Assembly: GCA_963591565.1 (NCBI GenBank)
Contig: CAVAUD010000040.1
Span: forward strand, 1 to 16,159
Origin: Paratractidigestivibacter sp963591565
GTDB taxonomy: Bacteria > Actinomycetota > Coriobacteriia > Coriobacteriales > Atopobiaceae
Direction of reading: 5' to 3'
DNA: 16,159 bases
The notes beneath the pieces were generated by a model. It worked only from the letters and a program-made list of their open reading frames with translations. It made no database searches and was not told the DNA's origin. Position 1 is the stretch's first letter. Every line of letters begins with the position of its first letter. The position numbers and the translations under genes were made by a program. Below are positions 4,885-11,073 of the stretch, one piece after another.

Positions 4885-7260
4885 ATGCAAGACGCCCAGA
4901 CGCAAAACCAGGCCCCGACGCCTGGGGCGGCCCCCGCGCCCGGCACGGTTCCGGCGCCCGACCCGGCCCNNNNNNNNNNNNNNNNNNNNNNNNNNNNNNN
5001 NNNNNNNNNNNNNNNNNNNNNNNNNNNNNNNNNNNNNNNNNNNNNNNNNNNNNNNNNNNNNNNNNNCCTTTTTGCCCAGATGCTGTTCTCTCGGATGGAT
5101 GCCGCCATCAAGACCAACGGCGAGACGAGCATGCAGGCCGTCGTCGAGCAGCTCGAGCAGTCCTACGAGCTGCAGGTCGCGAGCTATTACAGCCGCCTGC
5201 ACACCATCGAGCACTATGCTGCCCAGGGCGATGGTGAGCAAAGCGACGGCACCCAGGGCAACGAGGCCCTGGTCCGTCTCGTCAAGACGATCGAGGAGAA
5301 GGGCGACTGGAAGGTCTTCTTCATCAAGGACAACGGCTCGTCGATGACGATCGACGGCGCCGAGCGCCACCTCGACATCTCGACCTCCCTGTTAAACGAC
5401 CTCAAGAACGGCCAGAACATCGCCAAGCTCATCTCGTACAACGACGGTCAGGAGGCGTCCGCTAAGTTCTTGCTGGCGATCCCGTGTGAGGGCTTCGAGC
5501 TTAACGGCCAGACCTTCACGGCCATCGGCGCTTTGATGGACCGTTCCGAGATGGACAATGCGCTGCGCCTCTACGCTTACGGCGGCGATGCGTCCCTCTT
5601 CTTGCTCAACGCCGAGGGCGAGGTTCTCTACACCAACCTCGCCGACGAGAAGCTTTTCCAGAACTACACCCTGCTCAAGCACCTTGTGAAGGACGGGGCC
5701 ATGGAGCAGAGCGAGTCCGACGCCCTGCAGGCCTCGATCGACGCGCGCGAGTGCTCTGTGGGTCTCTACGGCGACGAGCGCGCCTACTACCTGGGCCACG
5801 CGGCGATCAAGGACAGCACCTTCACGGTTGTATGCATCGCGGGCAGGTCGGTCGTTGACAACACGCTGTCTGACTACCAGCAGACGGTGCTGAAGTCGGC
5901 CGCGGCCATCGGCGCCGTGCTGGTGGTTCTTCTCGCCGGCTTCTTCTACAGCCTGTGGAAGAAGAGCGAGGCCGACCAGCGCTCCGAGTACCAAAAAGAG
6001 GTCTTGATCCAGCAGAGCCAGGGCATGCAGAAGCTCGAGGCGGCCAACAAAGAGCTGGCAGAGGCCCAAGAGGTCGCGACCCAGGCCCTGCAGGCGGCAG
6101 AGTCTGCCAATAAGGCAAAGACGGCGTTTCTCGCCAACATGAGCCACGACATTCGCACCCCGATGAACGCGATCATCGGCCTGGCCACGCTGATCGAGCA
6201 CGACGCGGGCGACGAGAAACGCGTGCGTGAGTACGTTGGTCGCATCCAGGTCTCGTCCCGGGCCCTGCTGGGGATCTTGAACGAGGTCCTGGACATGAAC
6301 AAGATCGAGTCGGGAAAGACGACGCTCAACTACGCGGACTTCTCGATTCTGGATTTGGTGCGCGACGTTGAGATCATGTTCCGCCCGCAGGCAGACGCCA
6401 AGGGCCAGGCCTTTGGCGTGGCGACCGAGGGTATCGACCACGCGTGGATGACCGGCGACGCCGTGCGCCTGATGCAGATCTTGACCAACCTGCTGTCGAA
6501 CGCCGTCAAGTACACCCAACCGGGCGGCCGCGTGCTGCTTATCGTCGAGGAGCTGCCGGCGAGCTCGGCGGCCTACACGCGCCTGCGAATTCAGGTGAGC
6601 GACAACGGCGTGGGCATGGACGCCGATTTCCAGGACAAGATTTTTGACGCCTTCACGCGCGAGGAGAGCTCGCTTACCAATAAAGTGCAGGGTACGGGCC
6701 TCGGCATGGCCATCACCAAGAACCTGGTCGAGCTCATGGGCGGCACCATTGGCGTCACAAGCGAGAAGGGTCGCGGCAGCACCTTCGAGGTTCATCTCAA
6801 CATGAAGATCGCCGAGCACGCGGGCGACGCGCCGCAGCGCACGAGCCGGGCCGGCGCGGCCGAGGCCGGCGAGGCGTCGCTGGCGGGCCTCAAGTTCCTG
6901 TGTGCCGAGGATAACGCCTTGAACGCCGAGATCTTGGGCGAGCTTCTCGCCATGGAGGGCGCGCAGTGCACCGTCTGCGAGAACGGCCAAGAACTTCTCG
7001 CCGCTTACGAGGGCTCGGCGCCCGGCGACTTCGACATGATTTTGATGGACATCCAGATGCCCGTGATGAACGGCTACGAGGCCGCCCGCGCGATTCGCGC
7101 CAGCTCGCACGAGGGCGCGGCCGGCGTGCCGATCATCGCCATGACGGCCAACGCCTTCTCGGAGGACATCCAGGCCTCGCTGGCGGCGGGCATGAACGTC
7201 CATGTCTCGAAGCCGATCGACATGGGGGTCTTGAAGAAGGCCGTCGCGAGCCTTCGTTAG
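4885..7260 (+). CDS. Hybrid sensor histidine kinase with receiver domain (contains assembly gap)
   Basis: About 791 residues counting 33 unknown ones. The start ATG directly follows the previous stop, with GAGGTG 9 bases upstream, so the two genes are translationally coupled. Order of parts: a Pro/Ala-rich N-terminus (1-28); a gap that probably hides transmembrane helix 1; an extracellular sensor of about 275 residues; transmembrane helix 338-357; a coiled coil (360-405); HisKA with FLANMSHDIRTPMN, phospho-His 421; HATPase with N-box NLLSNAVKYT (Asn539), DNGVGMD and GTGLGMAITKNLVELMGG; and a receiver (669-790) with CAEDN, phospho-Asp 722 in LMDIQMPVMNG, MTANAF and SKPID. There is no HPt domain or output DNA-binding domain, so phosphotransfer must continue through a protein outside the window. 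The upstream lipoprotein is the natural candidate ligand receptor. Confidence 0.9.
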   Translation: MQDAQTQNQAPTPGAAPAPGTVPAPDPAXXXXXXXXXXXXXXXXXXXXXXXXXXXXXXXXXLFAQMLFSRMDAAIKTNGETSMQAVVEQLEQSYELQVASYYSRLHTIEHYAAQGDGEQSDGTQGNEALVRLVKTIEEKGDWKVFFIKDNGSSMTIDGAERHLDISTSLLNDLKNGQNIAKLISYNDGQEASAKFLLAIPCEGFELNGQTFTAIGALMDRSEMDNALRLYAYGGDASLFLLNAEGEVLYTNLADEKLFQNYTLLKHLVKDGAMEQSESDALQASIDARECSVGLYGDERAYYLGHAAIKDSTFTVVCIAGRSVVDNTLSDYQQTVLKSAAAIGAVLVVLLAGFFYSLWKKSEADQRSEYQKEVLIQQSQGMQKLEAANKELAEAQEVATQALQAAESANKAKTAFLANMSHDIRTPMNAIIGLATLIEHDAGDEKRVREYVGRIQVSSRALLGILNEVLDMNKIESGKTTLNYADFSILDLVRDVEIMFRPQADAKGQAFGVATEGIDHAWMTGDAVRLMQILTNLLSNAVKYTQPGGRVLLIVEELPASSAAYTRLRIQVSDNGVGMDADFQDKIFDAFTREESSLTNKVQGTGLGMAITKNLVELMGGTIGVTSEKGRGSTFEVHLNMKIAEHAGDAPQRTSRAGAAEAGEASLAGLKFLCAEDNALNAEILGELLAMEGAQCTVCENGQELLAAYEGSAPGDFDMILMDIQMPVMNGYEAARAIRASSHEGAAGVPIIAMTANAFSEDIQASLAAGMNVHVSKPIDMGVLKKAVASLR
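4970..5066. other. Assembly gap (97 N)
   Basis: An unresolved run of N inside the kinase gene, just after Pro/Ala-coding GC-rich sequence (PAPGTVPAPDPA). The frame stays open across it at the given length, but the true length is unknown. Kinase residue numbers after it are therefore nominal. Confidence 0.99.
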
Positions 7261-7274
7261 GTTGGGGACGGCTG

Positions 7275-8510
7275 ATGGACGCGATTATCCTGGTGTTTCT
7301 CGGCGCCTCGGCGGTCTGCTCGGCCGTTGCGGCGGCGGTGTGCGTGGCCGGGCAGCGGCGCGTGGCGGCGCTCGAGGAGGGCCAGCGGCAGGACCGGGCG
7401 CTCAACAAGACGCACTTCGACGCGGTGAACTCGGCGGTTGCGGCCGTCGACCAGCGGCTCGAGGCCAAGATCGACGCCTCGCGCCGCGAGACGGCCGCCG
7501 CCCTGCAGCAGAACACCTACACGGCCGAGGCCAAGCTCGACAAGATCCGCGACGTCGTGGACGACAAGCTCGAGAAGATCCGCCTCGACAACTCGCGCCA
7601 GCTCACCGAGATGCGCGCCACGGTGGACGAGAAGCTCTCGCGCACCTTGAACGACAGCCTGGCGCGCTCGTTTTCGCAGGTCAACGAGCAGCTCGAGGCT
7701 GTCTACAAGGGCCTGGGCGAGATGCAGGCCGTGGCCCAGGACGTGGGCGGCCTAAAGCGCGTGCTTTCCAACGTGAAGACCCGCGGCATCCTGGGCGAGG
7801 TCCAGCTGGCCGCCATCCTGGGCGACATCTTGACGCGCGACCAGTACGAAGAGAACGTGGCCACCAAGCCCGGCAGCAACGACCGCGTGGAGTTCGCCGT
7901 CAAGGTCCCGGTCGAGGACGGCTATATCTACCTGCCCATCGACGCCAAGTTTCCCGGCGACGCCTACGACCAGCTGCGCGATGCCCAGGAAGGCGGCGAG
8001 AAGGACGCGGTCGAGGCCGCCCGCAAGGTGCTGGAGACCCGCATCAAGGCCGAGGCCAAGGACATTTGCGAGAAGTACATCAGCGTGCCGCAGACGACCA
8101 ACTTCGCCATCATGTTCCTGCCGTTCGAGGGGCTCTACGCCGAGGTCGTCGACCGTCCGGGCCTGATCGAGGCCCTCCAGCGCGACTACCACGTGAACGT
8201 GGCCGGCCCCTCGACCATGGCCGCGCTGCTCAACAGCCTGCAGATGAGCTACCAGACGCTGGCCCTGCAGCGCCGCGCCGACGAGATCGCGCAGGTTCTC
8301 TCGGCCGTGAAGGCGGAGTTCCCGCGCTACCAGGCCGAGCTCGAGCGCGCGCTGAAGCAGCTCGACACCGCCCGCGGCACCGTGAGCGGGATCATCACGA
8401 CCCGCACCAACGTCATCGAGCGCAAGCTCAGGGACGTCACGGCAATGGAAGACCCCCAGGAAGCAGAGCGGCTGCTTGGCCTGGGGGACTTCGGGGAGAC
8501 GCAGGATTAG
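7275..8510 (+). CDS. rmuC: RmuC family DNA recombination protein
   Basis: 411 residues. The N-terminus is a membrane-anchor-like helix (AIILVFLGASAVCSAVAAAVCVAG), followed by a long charged coiled coil (about 30-150: ALEEGQRQDRAL...LDKIRDVVDDKLEKI). The RmuC core starts at about 165 with LKRVLSNVKTRGILGEVQLAAILGDIL and DQYEENVATKPGSNDRVEFAVKVP, then YLPIDAKFPGDAY, which fits the PD-(D/E)xK-type nuclease-like region proposed for this family. NFAIMFLPFEGLYAEVV and VAGPSTMAALLNSL are typical RmuC blocks. RmuC limits DNA inversions and rearrangements at inverted repeats in E. coli; its exact reaction is unsettled. It starts 14 bases after the kinase stop with GGGGA upstream, so it is probably co-transcribed, although no functional tie is obvious. 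Confidence 0.9.
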   Translation: MDAIILVFLGASAVCSAVAAAVCVAGQRRVAALEEGQRQDRALNKTHFDAVNSAVAAVDQRLEAKIDASRRETAAALQQNTYTAEAKLDKIRDVVDDKLEKIRLDNSRQLTEMRATVDEKLSRTLNDSLARSFSQVNEQLEAVYKGLGEMQAVAQDVGGLKRVLSNVKTRGILGEVQLAAILGDILTRDQYEENVATKPGSNDRVEFAVKVPVEDGYIYLPIDAKFPGDAYDQLRDAQEGGEKDAVEAARKVLETRIKAEAKDICEKYISVPQTTNFAIMFLPFEGLYAEVVDRPGLIEALQRDYHVNVAGPSTMAALLNSLQMSYQTLALQRRADEIAQVLSAVKAEFPRYQAELERALKQLDTARGTVSGIITTRTNVIERKLRDVTAMEDPQEAERLLGLGDFGETQD

Positions 8511-8532
8511 GGGAGCCCGGCGGGCCGGGGCG

Positions 8533-9624
8533 CTACTCCGCCAGGGCCGCGCGGCCGTAGGCGTCGGCGGCCAGCATCGCCGCGGCGACCTTCTCGGGCG
8601 TGACCTCAAACGGCATGTTGTGCAGCGTGTCGGCGTCGGAGCAGGCGAGCTTCGCGACCTCAAGGACGCGCTCGTAGCTGGCGTCTTGCACGCCGAGCTG
8701 GGCAAACGTCACCGGCAGGCCGACCTCGACGCAGAAGTCGAGAACCTCGTAGAGCTCGTCGGCGTTCTCGAGCACGAGCTGGGTCAGGGTGCCGAAGGCG
8801 ACCTTCTCGCCGTGGTAATACGCGTGGGTCTCTTCCATGGCGGTCATGCCGTTGTGGATGGCGTGGGCGCCGGCGAGGCCCGCGGACTCGAAGCCCAGGC
8901 CCGAGAGCAGGGTGTTTGCCTCGATGACCTTCTCGACAGACTCGGTGCAGGCGCCGGCCTCGAGCGCGAGCTTGGCCTTGACGCCGTCGCTCATGAGGGT
9001 GTCGTAGCACAGGCGGGCGAGCGCCATCGCGGCGCCGGTGACCTTGCCGCCGGCGCAGGTGCCCGCGTCGGAGCGGGTGCAGGCGCGCGCCTCGAAGTAG
9101 GTGGCCAGCGCGTCTCCCATGCCCGAGACCGTCAGGCGCACGGGCGACTTGGCGATGACCTCGGTGTCCATCAGGACGAGGTTCGGGTTTTGCTTAAAGA
9201 ATTGATACTCCTTGAACTGGCCGTCGTCGGTGTAGATGACCGAGAGGGCCGAGCAGGGCGCGTCCGTCGCGGCGATTGTGGGAACGATAACGACGGGCAG
9301 GTCAACGGCCGCGGCGACGGCCTTGGCGGTGTCGAAGATCTTGCCGCCGCCCAGGCCCACGACGACGTCGGCGCCGCAGTCCTTGAGGACGGCCACGAGG
9401 CGGTCGATCTCTGCCTGCGAGCACTCGCCGTTGAAGTTGTCGTAGACCAGCTCGACGCCGGCCGCCTCAAAGCTGGCGTTCACACGCTCGCCAAAGCGCG
9501 TGAGGCCGCCCGCGGATATGATGACCAGGGCTTTATTGCCGTAGACCTTGGTGTACTCGCCCAGGCGGTCAAGCTCGCCGGGGCCCTGGAGATACTTGCT
9601 GGGGCTGATGAATACGCGTGCCAT
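8533..9624 (-). CDS. gldA: Glycerol dehydrogenase (NAD+, zinc-dependent)
   Basis: 363 residues of the iron/zinc-containing alcohol dehydrogenase superfamily, at GldA length. It oxidises glycerol to dihydroxyacetone with NAD+ in the cytoplasm, and related enzymes can run in reverse. Visible features are the N-terminal FISPSKYLQGPGELDRLGEY, the nucleotide loop VVGLGGGKIFDTAKAVA, VPTIAATDAPCSALSVIY, and the three metal ligands: Asp171 in SGMGDALATYFEA, His254 in GLAGAHAIHNG and His271 in YYHGEKVAFGT. The ATG at 9624 is preferred over the ATG at 9630 because AGAGGA ends only one base before 9630 but seven before 9624. It runs convergent to rmuC (22-base gap) and divergent from the small-protein cluster. 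No kinase or glycerol facilitator gene accompanies it here. Confidence 0.92.
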   Translation of the reverse strand: MARVFISPSKYLQGPGELDRLGEYTKVYGNKALVIISAGGLTRFGERVNASFEAAGVELVYDNFNGECSQAEIDRLVAVLKDCGADVVVGLGGGKIFDTAKAVAAAVDLPVVIVPTIAATDAPCSALSVIYTDDGQFKEYQFFKQNPNLVLMDTEVIAKSPVRLTVSGMGDALATYFEARACTRSDAGTCAGGKVTGAAMALARLCYDTLMSDGVKAKLALEAGACTESVEKVIEANTLLSGLGFESAGLAGAHAIHNGMTAMEETHAYYHGEKVAFGTLTQLVLENADELYEVLDFCVEVGLPVTFAQLGVQDASYERVLEVAKLACSDADTLHNMPFEVTPEKVAAAMLAADAYGRAALAE

Positions 9625-9631
9625 GCTCATG

Positions 9632-9637
9632 TCCTCT
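9632..9637 (-). promoter_or_regulatory. Ribosome binding site deciding the gldA start
   Basis: On the minus strand AGAGGA is followed by C, then ATGAGCATG. Spacing is 1 base to the first ATG and 7 to the second, so the second (9624) is the likely start. Confidence 0.6.
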
Positions 9638-9651
9638 CGCTGGCGGGTTAA

Positions 9652-9674
9652 GTGAAAAGCCCCTCGCTTTTCAC
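9652..9674. promoter_or_regulatory. Palindrome in the gldA leader, possible operator
   Basis: GTGAAAAGC (9652-9660), a 5-base loop, then GCTTTTCAC (9666-9674): a perfect 9-bp inverted repeat about 30 bases before the gldA start. It could be a repressor site or a leader hairpin. On the minus strand a possible -10 (GATACT, 9687-9692) lies just upstream of it. Confidence 0.45.
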
Positions 9675-9778
9675 GCAGATAGGGCTAGTATCCCCAGGCA
9701 GGGAGAGCCGCCGGGAGACGGTACGGTTTTTCTCGGCGAACGGCTCAATAGGCGCGGAGAAGAAAATTATTTTCATGC

Positions 9779-9806
9779 TTGCAAAGTCGCCCGGGTGCGG
9801 TATCTT
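9779..9806 (+). promoter_or_regulatory. Candidate promoter of the small-protein cluster
   Basis: TTGCAA (9779-9784), a 16-base spacer and TATCTT (9801-9806), about 38 bases before the first gene. TGTAAT at 9806-9811 is an alternative -10. An AT-rich near-palindrome (GAAAATTATTTTC) lies just upstream. Confidence 0.35.
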
Positions 9807-9843
9807 GTAATGCTTTATCAACGGCCTAGGAAAGGCGGACGCC

Positions 9844-10119
9844 ATGTCTGACGAGAAGAAGCAGCTCAGCGACGCTGAGGTGGCCGAGGTCCAGGGTGGT
9901 CAGGACGAAAGGCCGCGCGCAGACTATATGCTCTACGACGGCCGTAAGTACTACAGATACGATCCCGGGTATGATGTCACCATCTACTGTCCCCAATGCA
10001 AGGCCACCGAGTTCTGGTACAGGACCGCCTTCTTTATCCCTATTCTTCGCTGCGCGAAATGCTGCTATGAGTTCTACAGGGACCTCGAGGGCGCGTCGTC
10101 CGTCGGCGGCGATTGGTAA
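9844..10119 (+). CDS. Double-glycine-leader small protein with zinc-ribbon-like core, paralogue 1
   Basis: 91 residues. The N-terminus MSDEKKQLSDAEVAEVQGG matches the double-glycine leader consensus at every key place (L-12, S-11, E-8, V-7, V-4, G-2, G-1). Cleavage would leave a 72-residue core. The core has an aromatic segment KYYRYDPGYDVTIY, then YCPQC, a 17-residue spacer with hydrophobic FFIPIL, then CAKCCYEF, i.e. two CxxC knuckles as in zinc ribbons. It ends DLEGASSVGGDW. AGGAAAGG lies 8 bases before the ATG. The leader suggests export by a peptidase-containing (C39) ABC transporter, which is not in this window. The base composition looks less GC-rich than its neighbours. Alternatively it is an unprocessed cytoplasmic zinc-ribbon protein. 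The family is not recognised. Confidence 0.8.
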   Translation: MSDEKKQLSDAEVAEVQGGQDERPRADYMLYDGRKYYRYDPGYDVTIYCPQCKATEFWYRTAFFIPILRCAKCCYEFYRDLEGASSVGGDW

Positions 10120-10124
10120 GTAAG

Positions 10125-10139
10125 CACGCGTCACGCGTG
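10125..10139 (+). other. Small stem-loop between paralogues 1 and 2
   Basis: CACGCG, the loop TCA, then CGCGTG: a 6-bp GC stem without a T-tract in the 51-base spacer. It could modulate relative expression. The support is modest. Confidence 0.3.
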
Positions 10140-10170
10140 AGAAGCAAATCTAACGAGTAAGGAGAGAGCA

Positions 10171-10383
10171 ATGTCTGACGTTAAGAAGCAGCAGTTGACC
10201 GAAGAGGAGTTCGCCAAGGTCCAGGGCGGTGCCCGTACCGGGGACGTGATTTATTACTGCCCCGATTGCGACGGCAAGGGCATCGAGTTTTGGAACGGCA
10301 CCAGCTGGGACCTGTGCTGCGTCGTGTGCCACCGCGTCTTCACGAAGGAAGAGTGCGCCAATTCCGTGGGCGGCAGCTGGTAA
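10171..10383 (+). CDS. Double-glycine-leader small protein with zinc-ribbon-like core, paralogue 2
   Basis: 70 residues, the shortest and most divergent of the three. The leader is MSDVKKQQLTEEEFAKVQGG (L-12, T-11, E-8, F-7, V-4, GG). The 50-residue core lacks the aromatic YRY segment seen in the other two. It keeps YCPDC, a 16-residue spacer (GIEFWNGTSWDL inside), CVVCHRVF and the ending CANSVGGSW, with the penultimate Asp replaced by Ser. Extra cysteines occur before the second knuckle and near the end, so disulfides are also possible. AAGGAG lies 6 bases before the ATG. It is the middle gene of the cluster. As with its neighbours, a secreted peptide or a zinc-ribbon regulator are both open. 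Confidence 0.78.
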   Translation: MSDVKKQQLTEEEFAKVQGGARTGDVIYYCPDCDGKGIEFWNGTSWDLCCVVCHRVFTKEECANSVGGSW

Positions 10384-10407
10384 GGGCACTGCGTTAGTTT
10401 ATGCTTA

Positions 10408-10438
10408 GGCCGGCCCGTGCCCAGCTTGGGCGCCGGCC
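10408..10438 (+). other. GC-rich bulged stem-loop between paralogues 2 and 3
   Basis: GGCCGGC (10408-10414) pairs with GCCGGCC (10432-10438), and GCCCA (10419-10423) with TGGGC (10427-10431), around a GCT loop. This gives 12 base pairs with a 4-base bulge. There is no T-tract. It may be an attenuator or an mRNA stability element inside the operon. Confidence 0.45.
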
Positions 10439-10466
10439 GGCCAACATTAAAGGATGGGAGCGCCCC

Positions 10467-10727
10467 ATGGCAGATGCAGAGAAGAGGCCGATGACCGACC
10501 AAGAGATCGCCGAGGTCCTGGGCGGTAAGGAAGAGATCATCATCGAAGGCGACACCTGGTATAGGTATAGGCCCAAGGACGACGTCGTCACCTACTGCCC
10601 CAGGTGCAAGGGTACCGAGTTTGTCTACGACGATCCTTTCTGGATCATTGAGCTGTGCTGTCTGAAATGCCACTACACGTTCTTCAAGGATCTCGAAGGC
10701 GCTTCCTCCGTCGGCGGCGACTGGTAG
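10467..10727 (+). CDS. Double-glycine-leader small protein with zinc-ribbon-like core, paralogue 3
   Basis: 86 residues from the ATG at 10467, preceded by TGGGAG at 6 bases. The leader is MADAEKRPMTDQEIAEVLGG (M-12, T-11, E-8, I-7, V-4, GG). The core begins acidic (KEEIIIEGD), then TWYRYRPKDDVVTYCPRCKGTEF, which aligns well with paralogue 1 (KYYRYDPGYDVTIYCPQCKATEF). A 17-residue spacer leads to CLKCHYTFFKDLEGASSVGGDW, and the last 12 residues are identical to paralogue 1. Paralogues 1 and 3 are thus recent relatives and paralogue 2 an outlier. The gene ends about 50 bases before the long terminator-like stem. No immunity, transporter or modification gene follows. Confidence 0.8.
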   Translation: MADAEKRPMTDQEIAEVLGGKEEIIIEGDTWYRYRPKDDVVTYCPRCKGTEFVYDDPFWIIELCCLKCHYTFFKDLEGASSVGGDW

Positions 10728-10775
10728 AACCCCCGTCCGAGGCGCGGTTTTCCCGCCTTGTGGATGGTCCCGTCA

Positions 10776-10922
10776 AAAAAACGACGAAAGACGGGTGCAC
10801 GCGTGCGAATCGGTGAGTAGCCGGGGTTTCTCGGCTGCAAAAGCCCAGTTGGCGAGAAGCCAAAAACGGGCTCTACTCGCCAACTCGCCGGAGTGCACCC
10901 GTCTTTCGTCGTTTTTTGTTTT
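10776..10922 (+). terminator. Long stem-loop with T-tract, copy B of the intergenic element
   Basis: 10776-10800 and 10893-10917 are perfect 25-bp inverted repeats, A-rich at the left end and T-rich at the right (GTTTTTTGTTTT from 10911). Transcripts from the small-protein cluster would form a stem followed by U residues. The 92-base interior is itself structured: GAGTAG/CTACTC pair, and GGTTTCTCG can pair with CGAGAAGCC. It carries TGCGAATCGGTGAGTAGCC (10804-10822) and GCCCAGTTGGC (10843-10853), shared with the element at 595-732. The symmetry also allows termination on the minus strand. Confidence 0.75.
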
Positions 10923-10998
10923 GCGGGGGCGGGTGAGCGGCGCGAGAGGGGCCGCGAGTGTTAAATCGGGCGACACTGTGTTTCCGATTCGGGGCGTT

Positions 10999-11029
10999 TT
11001 GGACTCCCCGGCCTGCGCCGGTTTAAAAT
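10999..11029 (+). promoter_or_regulatory. Candidate promoter of the ABC importer operon
   Basis: TTGGAC (10999-11004) and TTTAAAAT (11022-11029; TAAAAT is five of six to TATAAT) at 17-19 bases spacing, ending 45 bases before the lipoprotein start. The short leader leaves no room for a T-box or other large riboswitch. Confidence 0.4.
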
Positions 11030-11073
11030 TCGGGCATCGATTTTGTCGAGAAACCCACAGGAAGGGGAGACAT

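Noticed and set aside
3283..5370. Very long minus-strand open frame (about 695 codons) opposite the binding protein and kinase
   Set aside because: Its protein is His/Arg/Leu/Gly-rich with no motifs, runs through the N gap, and mirrors high-GC codon use of strongly supported plus-strand genes.
5392..7203. Long minus-strand open frame opposite the histidine kinase
   Set aside because: The plus strand carries complete HisKA, HATPase and receiver motifs here; the antisense product is low-information.
8511..8532. Terminator between rmuC and gldA
   Set aside because: Only a weak 5-bp GC hairpin (CCCGG/CCGGG) is present, with no T-tract on either strand.
10923..11073. T-box or other riboswitch before the TrpX-like importer
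   Set aside because: No T-box or specifier-loop pattern is visible, and the candidate promoter leaves a leader of only about 40 bases.
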